Part shown: one piece after another, positions 44,701 to 55,700 of the stretch
Layout: every line of letters starts with the position of its first letter
Position numbering within the stretch: position 1 is the stretch's first letter
Assembly (NCBI GenBank): GCA_902728285.1
Contig: CACVBU010000743.1
Span: 1,025,068 to 1,089,067, forward strand
Length of the DNA stretch: 64,000 bases
Source: Clytia hemisphaerica
Lineage: Eukaryota; Cnidaria; Hydrozoa; Leptothecata; Clytiidae
Direction of reading: 5' to 3'
Program-made: the position numbers and the translations under genes
The notes under the pieces: model-generated
What the model was told of the DNA's origin: nothing
Databases searched by the model: none
The model's input: only the letters and a program-made list of their open reading frames with translations

Positions 44701-46268
44701 GGATTTTTCCAATTTTTCTTTTATTCATCCTTTTTTGAAAATCCAACTCTTTGAAACAGTTGAGTTTAAATAGCTTCCGAATTTGTTTATATGCGAATTT
44801 CTAAAATAAAAAAATAAGCGCCCCCTTAGAGCCTGAAAAATTAAATAAGCGCCTGAGGATTTACTGTATGAATAGATTGAACATACTAAAATTTGCAGGG
44901 ATTTTGTTCAACAGAAATTTAAACAGGTTTGTTTACCTCCAGAGTCTAAATGATGGAGAGCATCAAAATAATGCGGGTGCATTAGTTTTACGAATTAAGG
45001 GAAAGGTGTATTCATTTTTCTGACGATTTTTCGTTAACCAACTCACCTAAGAACTGCTCAATCACAAGCTATATTGTTATTATGGCCTTAATCTATCGGA
45101 AACTCTTTATAAAATCCAACAACCAACAAAATTAACGGGAGGTCGTCAGTAGTCCGACATTTTCTAGTCCGACAGTAAAAATGTCCGACGTTGGATTTGA
45201 CGAATGCGTCAGTATTTCGACAAAAATTTTGTCCTACAACGAGTAAAAAAAGAACATATAAAAAACGAAATATGAATCGCGGAAGAGGAGGCACATCTTT
45301 TATAAAAATTCAAAGTTCCGACTTTGAGGTTAGGCCCTTAAAGCCGACTTTTCTTAAGTTTCGGGAAGCTTATAAATATTAGGCTTTCAAGAGTCAAGAA
45401 ATTGGATTTAGCTGTTTTTACGACCCTTCTTTTGTGATTTACAACCTATATAATAGCATAATTCTGAGCACGCAAAAAGGGACCCTTAAAGGCGGTGCAT
45501 TCTTTTTGCTATAAATTATCTTTACGCAAACTTGGTTGGTCCTTTATTTCTCATTATGTCAAAATGCCGCCAAAATGAACTTTTATTATATTATTATTAT
45601 CTCAGTGAAAAACCCTTATTCAACATTCGGCACTCTAAAATCTTTCGTTTTTTCGAACAAAAGTGACGTCGGATAAAAAGACTTCCAAATTGTAAATTTA
45701 TTTTATAGATTCGGACTATTTTACTGTCGGACTAGAAAGTGTCGGACTAGCGACATGCACCCAAATTAACAAGCACTCCACACATGTAAACCAACCAAAT
45801 CCATAACCAAGTAAAACAAACTTAATCAATGAAGCCATCAAAGTAATTTCTTACCTCACTATCAGTCTTTCGTGGTTTACTTTGTTTGCGTGGGAACACA
45901 ATCAATTTGCTTTGATATTCCTTCAATCTTTGAACATTGGCTTGAAGGGATTCAGTGCACTTGTTCTTTCTTCGATGATCGACACAAATGCCAATGGTTC
46001 TAGCTTTGTTGGCTGCAATACCAGCAGCTTTTAATTCTTCCAAAGTAAATCCACGTCCCATTCTAACTTTGGTATTGTATTTGAATGTTGGGCATCTAAC
46101 AACTGGTCTGAGGTCACCAGCAACTGGTCGAGGTGCAATGGCTAAGGCCCTCTTTTGACGGGCAACTCTTCTTCTCTTCTTACGGCCTGGTTGGTTGAAC
46201 CATGTCCTGACGTAATTTTGCCAATGTTTATGGTAGTGGGAATTTGGCAAAACGTTATTGTGCTTCAT
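38717..46268 (-). CDS. RPL13: 60S ribosomal protein L13 (eL13)
   Basis: Two coding exons on the minus strand, 46268-45855 and 38935-38717, give 210 residues, close to the 211 of human RPL13. Family motifs: [13 protein letters not shown] (human TWFNQPARKIRRR), [49 protein letters not shown], then [10 protein letters not shown] and [19 protein letters not shown]. The protein is a structural component of the large ribosomal subunit. A 5' UTR exon ending at 46407 is predicted from a GTAAGAA donor and a TTTTTCAG acceptor that leaves one base before the ATG; a CTTTC tract at 46437-46433 could be a 5'-TOP start. The 6.9-kb intron carries five C/D snoRNA copies in sense orientation and several MITEs. 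RBM28 starts divergently about 350 bp away. Confidence 0.95.
39262..39484. repeat. MITE with GGGAACTAATTTTGGCGG ends
   Basis: CTTAAGGGAACTAATTTTGG at the left and CCGCCAAAAAAAGTTCCCTT at the right are inverted. Shares GGCGGATTTGGCGAA with 11440-11670. A related end (GGAACTAATTTTCCCGG...GAGTTCCCTTAAGG) is near 59100-59155. It is in the RPL13 intron. Confidence 0.7.
39608..39680 (-). ncRNA. box C/D snoRNA, copy 1 of 5
   Basis: Read on the minus strand (sense to RPL13): terminal stem TGATGC, C-like box AAGATGA (one change from RTGATGA), an internal GTCTCGTTCGT followed by ATGA as D', a C'-like TTGATTA, D box CTGA, closing stem GCATCA. The 11-base element is complementary to ACGAACGAGAC, a conserved 18S rRNA stretch as I remember it, so 2'-O-methylation guidance is likely. 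Intronic location in a ribosomal protein gene is the usual snoRNA setting. Confidence 0.75.
39850..39922 (-). ncRNA. box C/D snoRNA, copy 2 of 5
   Basis: Same 73-base structure: stem TGATGC/GCATCA, C-like AAGATGA, GTCTCGTTCGT before ATGA, D box CTGA. It differs from copy 1 mainly near the 3' guide (CCAAACGGAACA). The unit spacing to copy 1 is about 242 bases and the flanks are duplicated too. Confidence 0.75.
40098..40170 (-). ncRNA. box C/D snoRNA, copy 3 of 5
   Basis: Stem TGATGC/GTATCA (a G-U pair replaces G-C), C-like AGGATGA, conserved GTCTCGTTCGT-ATGA and CTGA. The stem stays paired despite the change. Its C box is the weakest of the five. Confidence 0.7.
40346..40418 (-). ncRNA. box C/D snoRNA, copy 4 of 5
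   Basis: 5' CGATGC and 3' GTATCA pair with two wobbles or mismatches; C-like AAGATGA, GTCTCGTTCGT-ATGA and CTGA are kept. Duplicated flanks match copy 3. Confidence 0.7.
40553..40625 (-). ncRNA. box C/D snoRNA, copy 5 of 5 (perfect C box)
   Basis: Perfect stem TGATAC/GTATCA (both sides changed together relative to copy 1), consensus C box ATGATGA, GTCTCGTTCGT-ATGA, D box CTGA. It is nearest to the 5' end of the RPL13 intron and has diverged most outside the boxes, probably the oldest or ancestral copy. Confidence 0.8.
41799..42796. repeat. foldback element, about 390-bp arms
   Basis: The ends ATAGTGCAGTCTAAATGTGC and GCACAACTAGACCGTACTAT are inverted; the arms match almost fully (GTGTATTTTACAGACCAGAA, GAACGGGCATGAAACATGCT, TTGCTGACGTCAGCAA), giving mirror-image reading frames on the two strands that are not real genes. 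The unpaired middle is about 225 bp. It is in the RPL13 intron. Confidence 0.85.
43105..44110. repeat. foldback element with ACCCCCACCT interior repeats
   Basis: GCTTCACCCCACATCTTTTG with ATTATTGATCGCAC at the left mirrors CAAAAGATGGTGGTGAAGC with GTGCGATCAATAATT at the right; CTCCCTAG and CTAGGGAG continue the arms. Inside, ACCCCCACCTACGTAGGGTT and ACCCCCACCTACATAGGGTT are direct repeats about 400 bp apart. Confidence 0.7.
44300..44371 (-). repeat. tRNA-derived SINE head
   Basis: On the minus strand: GGTGCCGTGGTATAGTGGTA (box A), then GGGTTCGATTCCCACTCAC (box B). The acceptor ends TGCCGTG and CACGACA pair at six of seven positions, but the T stem is imperfect, so a SINE is more likely than a working tRNA. 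The tail probably runs to about 44150. Confidence 0.55.
44565..44868. repeat. MITE with AAATCCT...AAGCGCC ends
   Basis: TACCATAAATCCTTGAATAA then GCGCC at the left; GGCGCTTATTTAATTTTTCA and AGGATTTACTGTA at the right (one shown in reverse). TA flanks and a TACNGTAAATCCT start suggest the pogo/mariner group. Confidence 0.65.
45147..45753. repeat. MITE with AGTCCGAC ends
   Basis: AGTCCGACATTTTCTAGTCC then GACAGTAAAA at the left mirrors TTTTACTGTCGGACTAGAAA then GTGTCGGACT at the right. It lies just downstream, in RPL13 terms, of the first coding exon. Confidence 0.75.
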
Positions 46269-46407
46269 TCTGAAAAATTAAACAAAAATAGGGTTAGGAA
46301 ATCATATAATAAATATCAATACTCTGCAATAACATAAATCTCAGACTTAAGATCTGTTCATCCGACTGATACATAAGGATTCAGGATAACAGCATAAAAT
46401 TCTTACT

Positions 46408-46760
46408 TGTCAAGCACAGTCCGTCTTGGATCGAAAGATCTCTGGCTACCATTTCGAATATTTTCAAAACATTGCCGTTTAAAATACGGAACCGATTACT
46501 AAAGGCCTGCTTAGATCACAATAATTTCTTTCTTGAAAACTAAGGAAAAGTGAAAATTTTATTCAAAAACATTTTTCACGAAAAAGAAAATGAATAATGA
46601 AAAGAATTTGTTACATATCTTTTAAAAATATTACCCTAAAAATGCTAAGAAGGTCTGAAGATAAAAGATAAAGCAAAATAATACTTCACCATGTACACTA
46701 GGCTTTATGAAAATGCTGATTTTGCAGATTTTTGCAGAATTTTGTCAGTGCAATAACAAA
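46408..46760. promoter_or_regulatory. probable bidirectional promoter, RPL13 / RBM28
   Basis: The interval between the predicted RPL13 5' UTR exon (minus) and the RBM28 ATG (plus) is about 350 bp and holds both 5' ends. No TATA box or other core element is asserted. The RBM28 start is ACAAAATGG with A at -3 and G at +4. Confidence 0.5.
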
Positions 46761-49700
46761 ATGGCGAAGGGAAAACACGAGGGTGAAAACCCAGCACCTC
46801 GAAAAACAATTTTTGTGCGAAATCTACCTTTCACTACCACAAATAAAGAGTTGGAAGAACTATTTTCAAATGATGCTCCCGTTAAGCAAGCATTTGTTGT
46901 CAAAGACAAAGGTACCCTATCATTTCATTAGTATTTTTTTTTAATTATTATTATTTCACATTTTGATTTTTTGTCATTTTGTATTTCCAGATAAATTAGA
47001 AAGGTTGAAGCTCACGCCTGCAGCAGTAATAAAATCAGGGTTTTTGAAAAAAAATCTTTAAACCTACCAAGGAAACATTTGTTAGCATGTACCGTAACTT
47101 GGTTATAAATGTCGACACCCCTCTAATTCCGACACCCTTTTTATCCGCTGAAATTTATAGAAAAAAAAGTTGAAACTGTTTTTCTTTGCTTAGTGGTCAG
47201 AGAGGAATGATCCTTTTTGAATCAGTGATTCAAGCTTTCATATTATTCCTTTCTCTAAAGAAGTGTTAGGGTGCGCACTCGTCGGGATTTTTTGCGCGGA
47301 ACGAGGAAGAATTTACAAAAATGAACTTCAATACGACCCTGCCTATGCCCCGGACAGTCCGGGGCAAATGTCTGGGGTCTGAAAAAAACAACTTTTTCCC
47401 CGATTTTTGCGCCATAAATTTACCCCCGGACGTATTTCACAAAATTGAGTCAACATAGAGACACAAATACAGTGAAATTCAAAAAAAGTGAGAGATTTTT
47501 TTTATAAACTAGGCAAGGTTAAATTTTTTTTATAAACTAGGCAAGGTTAATAAATTAATTAAAAATAAAAAAACTAACTTTACTTACCTTTCTCTGTCTG
47601 ATCAGGATCCATTTTTCAGCTTTCGGTTAGATTTTAGAATTTGATTGCTGAACAAACCACGCTTGAGATTTAAGGTTCAAATACAGGCCTCACACACGAA
47701 ACGCCAAAATCAGGACATTACAAGATCTTTTGGAAGACGGCGTTTGTCCACGGAAGAATATTTCAATGAATTAGAAAAAAGCCCGCGTGGTCAGCGATTC
47801 TATAAAAAGCGACCGCGCGGGCTGTCTGGGGCGTCCGGGGTAGTCTCTCAAAAACAAATAATACGGACCCCGGGCACGCATCAAAAAAACCCCGGACTGT
47901 CCGGGGCATAGGCAGGGTCGTACTTCAATGCATTAGTACTTACCTTTAAATCATCCAAATCTGTTCATTCTTTTTTTAAATCAATCAGGAATTATCAGGG
48001 AAGCAAGTAAAAAAAAACTGCATCCAGGTATCTATTTTCTTTCCAAAGATATTCATGTTTTTCGACGTCAAGGTGAAAACGCGATTTAGCGCTGACCACG
48101 GCACCGGAAAATTCTCGACCCACATTGAAACAAATGGCTGTCGCTATTGAGCTGGTTCATCTTTTCAATCGCGGTTTTTTTAGTAAACCCAGGGTAAGAT
48201 TAGGCTACAATCTATCACAAAGTGCTTTATTTGAAAATCTACAGGCCGTCTGGAATTTCAAAAAATAAGAAGAAATTGCGATTTTTTAGCACCATACACT
48301 ATCTGAAAGCTGAGGATTTCAGCTTTCTAGTGGTGAAATTTGTTTTTAGCTATCATTTCCAGCTCATTAGCAATAAGCGGATTTTGGTGCTTCCGAAAAT
48401 TATTTCTTGCTGGCGTGGTGTAAGGAAGCGATTCTTTGAAAAGTTGATTTTTTTTGTGTTTTGAAAATGGAATAACTTTGGGAATACTTAACCAATTCTA
48501 ATAAATGACCCCTCATTTTTCTCACAAAGGTAAGGACTTTCAAATAAAATTACTTTGGTTTCTAAAAATTGAGGGGAAAATTTTGGCCTGTCCACCCTAG
48601 AATTGTGTCGGAATTAGACGAGGGATGTCGATATTACAGGGTTCGAATTATAAATTTTAGGAGCTTCGCTATTTTTCCGAGCGAAGCGAGGTAACAGAGG
48701 AGCGCCGCAGGCTAAATTTTTTCACTGTTTGCGAAACATTTTTAGTATTTTGCGATGTTGTTTGGAAGAAAATGCGAAAGTTTCTTCAATTCATTTCTCG
48801 AGAAAAGCGAAGTTAGATTTGAAGTAAGAGATTATAGACAAAGCAAAGTATAGTGAAGTTTTGAAGTAACGAGTTTTAGATAAAGCAATGGATAAACGAG
48901 TGAATAAAGTTGCGAGTTTATAAAGCAATAGATAAACGAATGAATGAAGTAGCAAATTGACAAGTTGATAAAGCAATAGATAGACGAATGAATAAAGTAG
49001 CGAAGTGGCAAGTTTATAAAGCAATAGATAAACAAATGTGTGTAGCAAAATAGGCGTTTTCTTATAATTTTTTAACTTCGCATTTTTGAGTTGGGAAATC
49101 TTTTTGGGTCGCTAAACCTAAAATTCACTTCGCATTTTGCGAAGTGCGAAGCTATAATTCGAACCCTGTATTACACAAGTGGTACGCGTATGTCAAATTG
49201 CGTATTACAAACAACCTCTAAATTGGTGAGTACAGGAGAAAAAAAATTGAAATTCAAAACCGCTGCCCAGCCCACGCTGATAACTATCAAAAATCTTTGT
49301 TTTTCAATCAGCTATTGCAGCTCAATAAATCAATGAAATAATTTGAAATAAAAAGTAAATAAACCTTGAACCTTTCATGAATCCAAATAAATAAAAGTAT
49401 TCATCTAGTGAAGATTACATTTCAAAATAAAACGATTTCCAAACCAACCTAAAGTCAGTGTCTGCCAACTAGAAATTTCTCTGCCGGGTCACTGGCAAGG
49501 AGTTACGACTTCAGACTTTAGATTCCAATTCTTGTATAGGCTGCAACTACACTGCCAAATGATCTGTATTACAAAATACTTCTAATTGGGTCCATAAGTT
49601 AAGAAAATGAAATTATCATCTAGTTGGTCTAATCACAAGTGTTTCAACCGGTATTGCAACAAAGCCATATTTTGGTTAGCCAAATTTCGCCCGCTCAAAC

Positions 49701-52700
49701 AGGCTCAAATCAAAACAACAAAATAGTCAAACTCACTAAAGCATAGTCAAACTCACTAAAGCAAAACATTGCGGCCACGGCATTTCCCTGGATAAAAATT
49801 CTGGTCACGTGACCATCCGTGATTTTAGACCAATGAAAAGTCTGAAGTCGTTACTCCTTGCCAGTGACCCCACAAAGAAATTTTTAGTTGGCAGTCAGAC
49901 ACTGACTTTAGGTTGGTTTGGAAATCGTTTTATTTTGAAATGTAATCTTCACTTTATATGAACACTTTTATTTATTTGGATTTGTGAAAAATTCAAGGTT
50001 TGTTTACTTTTTATTTCAAATTATTTCATTGATTTATTGAACTGCAATAGCTGATTGAAAAACAAAGATTTTTGATAGTTATCAGCGTGGGCTTGGCCGC
50101 CATTTTGAATTTCGATATTTTTTCTCCTGTACTCTGCAATTTAGAGGTAGTCCGTAGTACGCGATTTGGCTTACGCGTAACACTTGTGCTTAGGCAAGGG
50201 GAATTTGATGTTCTGTTTACCGTCGCGTTGCAAAAAATATTTGATGGTGCAAAATTTCATTATTCATTATTCCTACCTGGTGCTTCCCATCTCCAACAGA
50301 GTTGAATTCCACCGTGAAATTGAGCTGCTTTCACTTCGAAATCAAAATGACATGCATGAAAATTCAAACGCGTTCGAGACGCATCTAAAACGCGAATTTC
50401 TAAAACGCCCTTGTAGCCGCCCACTGCTTAAAAAAAAGCCTGCCCCATTGGCGGACGTGATTGGAACCATGTTTTTTACTTGAGGCGCACATTTTGTTAG
50501 CGAAGATGTTATTTTTGATTCACTTTCAGTGTTTTGGATAGCTTGGCACAGGAAAAGAAGAAAATAATAAGTTTTTAAGAAATAATGAACTTTTTTGAGC
50601 GGCGGCTCAAGAGCATGTGGGCGGTTGACGGTAAACATCAAATTCCCCTTGCCTTACGGTATTTTCCAACTTGAAGAAAATTTAATTAAGTTGAAGTTGG
50701 TTTGATATTCTACGTTTGACGTTTGATATTCGTTTGATATTCCTTTTATATTCTCAAATTTGGTTTTTGAAGTTCCTGTGATTACTTTTGGAATTGGAAA
50801 CGATTGGAAGTCAATAGAGTTTATTCTCAAGGGTGTCTGTGCCAAATTCCACCGCTCTCCGTTGCAGTGCACTTTTAACACAAAATGGCGTAGTAATGAT
50901 AAATAAAGTTAAAATGCTGCAAATTCGCTAGAATTGCTTGTAATAAAATTGGCAATAAAAAAGAATTGAGGGTTCAAGAAAACATCATCGACACAAAAAT
51001 TCCAATGAATTTACCGACTCTCTGACTCAATTTTACTCAATTTTCAAAAGTCGGTAGGGTGACGCAAAACGAAGATATTTGCGATTGCTGCCTCATCAAG
51101 ATACCAGACATTATTAATCAAACCAAGGGCAATCAGGAACAATGTCCAAGAATAGATAGATATTGCTTAAGTTACAGGGTGATTCAGAAAAAACCACGCC
51201 CCTAGATTTTTTGACGTAACTTTATTTTCATTCATTCTATCGCTTTGAAGTTTCACACGCTTTTTGGACCTACCCCGGTGGGGTAGAGGTCCTATAAATT
51301 AACCTGTGTTCTTTCGTCCGTTCGTTCATTCGTTCGTCTGTTACCAAGTTTTCCCAGGATTGAATCATAGGAATCTTTTGATTTTTGGTATAAAGGTGCA
51401 AAATGGTGGTGGCCAAAATGTGACGGAGCCCAATTTTCGAAAAAAAAATATTTTGGGCAAATTTGGGCCAAAAAACAGCTAAAAAACAGGTTTTTTGGAC
51501 TTTGTGAAAAATTGGATCATTAATTTTTTTTGATTTTTTGTATGAAAGTAGGGTACCGTCATAGGTAAAAGATGGCTCAAGCAGATTTTAGCAAAAAAAT
51601 TGTTGGCTCAAAAAACGCATGTTTATCTATAAGAATCACTATTAATAAGCATACATCAATGTTCTTAGTCAAATTACTCGATATTTTTTATGAAATAGAT
51701 GTGTTTTTTTGCTCACGAGGGCTTACTTTTGAAGAATATGTATGTTTAGACATGAAATTTTGGTTGCTTGGCATGTTTTCATAGAAAAACTGGCCAAATT
51801 CGGATTTTTTTATAAGCACGTTATAAATTACTTAGGTATTAGCTTTTCTCGAGATTGGCTGTTTTATTCTTTATGATTTTTTGCATAACTAACTAACATA
51901 ACAAACATAACTAAGATGCATAACTATAACCCTTTGAATGTGACAGAGCTCGATTTTTGGGAAAAAATTTTTTGGGTAAATTTCAGCTAAAGAACGGCTA
52001 AAAAAAGGGTTTTTTGGACTTTGTGAATTACTGGATTATTGTTTTTTTCTGATTTTTTGCATGAAAGTAGATAAAAGATGGCTCAAGTAGATTTTTGTAA
52101 AAAAATCATTTCTCAGCTCAAAAAACGCATCTTTATCTATAAGAATCACTATTAATAAGCATACATCAATGTTCTTGAATTTTTTGATGAGATAGATGTT
52201 CTTTTTGCTTACGTCATGAATATAATAAAATATTTCAAGAGAATGAAATTTTGGTTTCCAAACGTTTTTTTTTATAAGAAACAAACAACTGATTTTAATA
52301 GTTTGTCACTATCTGTGTTCTGAATGATTGTTTAACGGTTATGGTCACTTAGATATCAATTATATATGTGTTATTAAATGCATAACCAGGTAGGTCCATA
52401 AAAGTATCACTTGTTCCTTTGTAAATTTAAAATCTATGTGTGAAATTTGAATGTTATAGCTTATATATTTATTAAGAATCAGGAGTTTGAAGAAAAAGTA
52501 CCATATTCACAAGTAAACAGGGAATTTTATTTTGACGTCAAAAAAGGAGAAGTACAAGTTTTTCAGTTGAATGTGACATACCGTTAAACATGTTTTTTTA
52601 ATCAATAAGTGCAATGGGAATTGAATGAAAATGAATGAAAGTGAGCCATAACATCAAATAAAAAAGCTAAAGAACATTTGGTCTTTTTAACGGCTTTTCT

Positions 52701-55700
52701 CATATGTAGCCTCTTGTAACATCTGCAATGCATTGAGATTCATTTTTTCACAACGTCAATCCTCTCTTCAAACCAATCGATTGCATTGTCCAAGATTAAA
52801 TAAAGGAATTCATTCCATTCCATTCCATGAAAAAAAATCAGTACATAATCAGTAAAGATCGTTAACGTGTTTGCATCCACTTCTGCTAGAGTACAAAATT
52901 TGGTCTTTTTAGCCAAAAAATATATAGGCTTACAGTACCTCTCTGTCATTGTAGAACCTTTCAGGGCATCCCTGGGGACTCTATATCGATAGGTCAATTT
53001 TCAACGTTTTGGAGCACTTTCTGAAAGTAACTTTTTTATTCAATTGAGCATAACTTTCGATCTAATGAACCGAATTTGATAAATGACCCATCAAAATTTA
53101 AGTTATCTTTTTTCTGTCCAATGAAATGGGAATGGTTCTTTTAGAGTTTTTTTTTGATTTTGAGAAATTTAGTTTCAAAGAGAGAAACTTTTTTGTGGCG
53201 CACCCGGTATTTTCTTTTTTGAAGTCATAAAAGAAAGGGTTTGTTCATTTATGACAACTGTTCTTTTTCTTCAAACTGTCATATTTTAAGAAATATCTGA
53301 GATATAAACCTCAAATCTCACATACAGGCTTCAAATCTACTAGGGTATGAGTATTGAAGATTTAATGGCAATAAGATAAACAGAAAAAGGGTTATGTCAA
53401 AAATTCTAGGGGTGCTGTTTTTTTTTAATCACCCTGTAGGACATTTTTAATTTGAACCCCCATTTTAGTCATTTTAGAGGAAAATGCACATGCTAAAAAC
53501 AAAACCAATCGAAAGAGCAATCTTTAAGTGATATATGTTGAAAATTTCTTCAAAATCTGCAGAAGGGTTTTTTCTCTATGTGTCTTTGAATGTACAATCT
53601 GTAAAACAGCAGAACAGGAACGGAACGAGAAAGTTACTTTACCATCCCCACATGGTCTACCATTATGAAAATTCCCGATTTTACAAATAAAGGACTGTCT
53701 ACATCCTAAAATTTCGGGTTTTTGTAACATGTAGACTAGGCTTTAGGGCTTGAGTTTTCAAATCAAAATATTTCTTGATTCCTTTGACCGAAATATTTGA
53801 AAATCACCAAGAATCTTTATTTTTTGGTGCTCTTTCCATTGGCGATGGTAAGAAAAAAATTCCTTCTTAATTTTGCGTTATACGCAAAAATAGAAAAAAT
53901 GACCTAGTAAAGACATTTTTTATTTCCTACTCAAGATATTGACCCTTAAAAATAGTGTTTTTCAGCCAGAAACAGCCATTTTGTCCACTTTTTGCACTTT
54001 TTTTAAGCTCAATATCTCGAGTTAGTTGGAGAAATCATAAATACATTCAATATATCTCTAATCTTAATTTTTCGAGAGCTTTTGAAATAAATATAACAGG
54101 TCTCTCTTTTCTCAAGCTAAAATTTTCATTAAATTTTGACCCTATGATTTTTGCCTGAGACCGTCATATTTTTCCGAAAAACACACAAAAGTGTCCGAAA
54201 AAAATTGGCACCTATGTTATTAAGCTATGTTATTTTGATTCCCCTACCCCTTACTTTCCAAAATTGTATAACAAGTACTTTGACTAAAAAAAACGAGCGA
54301 TTTTACAAATTTCCCCCTACTATAAGGAGAACAATTGCAGAAAGTTTCCATTGACAGATGACATTAATTTCTCCTTTTTACCTATGAACTACCAGTAAGA
54401 ATACAAAACCCTCCAAATATTCTTATGTTTAAAATTCATAGCTTTCAAAGTGCATTTTCTACCAACCAGTCTCTAATTGTTGTAGGAATGGACATTGCCT
54501 GCTTAAAAATTGTTTTGGTTGAAATTTGGGGAAATCTCTTCTAGTTTGCACCATGTGTAAATGATTATGTGCTTTTTGTTCTTCTTCCATTATAGATTTT
54601 CAGTTTATTAAATTTTTCTCAGTTAATAATATAGAATATAGAAATTGTTTAAATCATTTTTCCAGATAACAGAACTAAATGTCGTGGATTTGGTTATGTA
54701 CAATTTGTGGTTCAGGAGGATGCAGATAAAGCTGTCGCAACTAGCAAAACTGTCGCTAATCGGAAACTTCTCATATGTTATGCTAACAAGAAACCAAAGC
54801 ATGAAAAGAGAAAGAAAGGTATATCTATATCTAGAAATTTTATACCTTCTTCATCAGTCACAATAATTTGAACATGAACATTGAACAATTGTTTGATACA
54901 CTGAACAAAAATTTAAGCAATCTGATCTTCTAGTTCCATACATGGTTAATAACTATTTATCTTTACTTAGGAGTGCTAAGTCAACTTGGTAGTGCTAAGT
55001 CGACTTAGAAGTGCTAAGTCGACTTACGAGTGCTAAGTCAACTTAGAAGTGCTAAGTCGACTTAGTAGTGCTATGTCAACTTAGGAGTGCTAAGTCAACT
55101 TGGAAGTGCTAAGTCAACTTAGAAGTGATAAGTCGACTTAGAAGTGATAAGTCGACTTACGAGTGCTAAGTCAACTTAGAAGTGCTAAGTCGACTTAATT
55201 GCCAAGTTGATAAAAATTAAACCCCAATAGGCTACCCTGCTTTTTAGACCAACCCTTATGACCTTGGCCACAAAACATGCCCATTATTGCCGTACACAAC
55301 ATTATATGCCTACCCTTGCTTTGCACATCAATATGTACCCCTTTTATATACACAACAATGGAAGGCTTCTTACAGAGTTGACTTATGACTTAGTACTACT
55401 AAATCGACTTAGTACTTCTAAATCGACCTAGTACTTCTAAGTTGACTTTCAACTTAGCCCTATTAAGTAGACTTAGTACTTGTAAGTTGACTTAGCACTC
55501 GTAAGTCGACTTAGTACTTCTAAGTTGACTTAACACTTCTATGTTGACTTAGCACTTCTAAGTCGACTTAGTACTTCCAAGTTGACTTACAACTTAGAAC
55601 TACTAAGCTGACTTAGTGCTTGTAAGTTGACTTAGAACCCGTAAGTATCAGTAATTTATACACGACACTACCTCAATTATATTTTTGTTATCGTTTCAGA

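Larger units (their letters stand above)
47090..49184. repeat. TIR element with two nested insertions
   Basis: The left end TACCGTAACTTGG...GTCGACACCCCTCTAATTCC mirrors GGAATTAGACGAGGGATGTC and, after the element at 48637-49168 is skipped, ACACAAGTGGTA. The outer element therefore predates the hAT-like insertions inside it. It lies in RBM28 intron 1. Confidence 0.55.

Noticed and set aside
46707..46760. RBM28 N-terminal extension from ATG 46707
   Set aside because: The ATG at 46761 has a better context (A at -3, G at +4), and the extra residues resemble no RBM28 N-terminus.
48791..49048. Leu/Tyr-rich frames on the minus strand
   Set aside because: They come from an internal tandem repeat of a transposable element; the same pattern appears in several frames.
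54970..55645. Inverted arrays as a transposon with TIRs
   Set aside because: The arrays consist only of 19-bp units with no distinct ends or target duplication; a minisatellite is the simpler reading.
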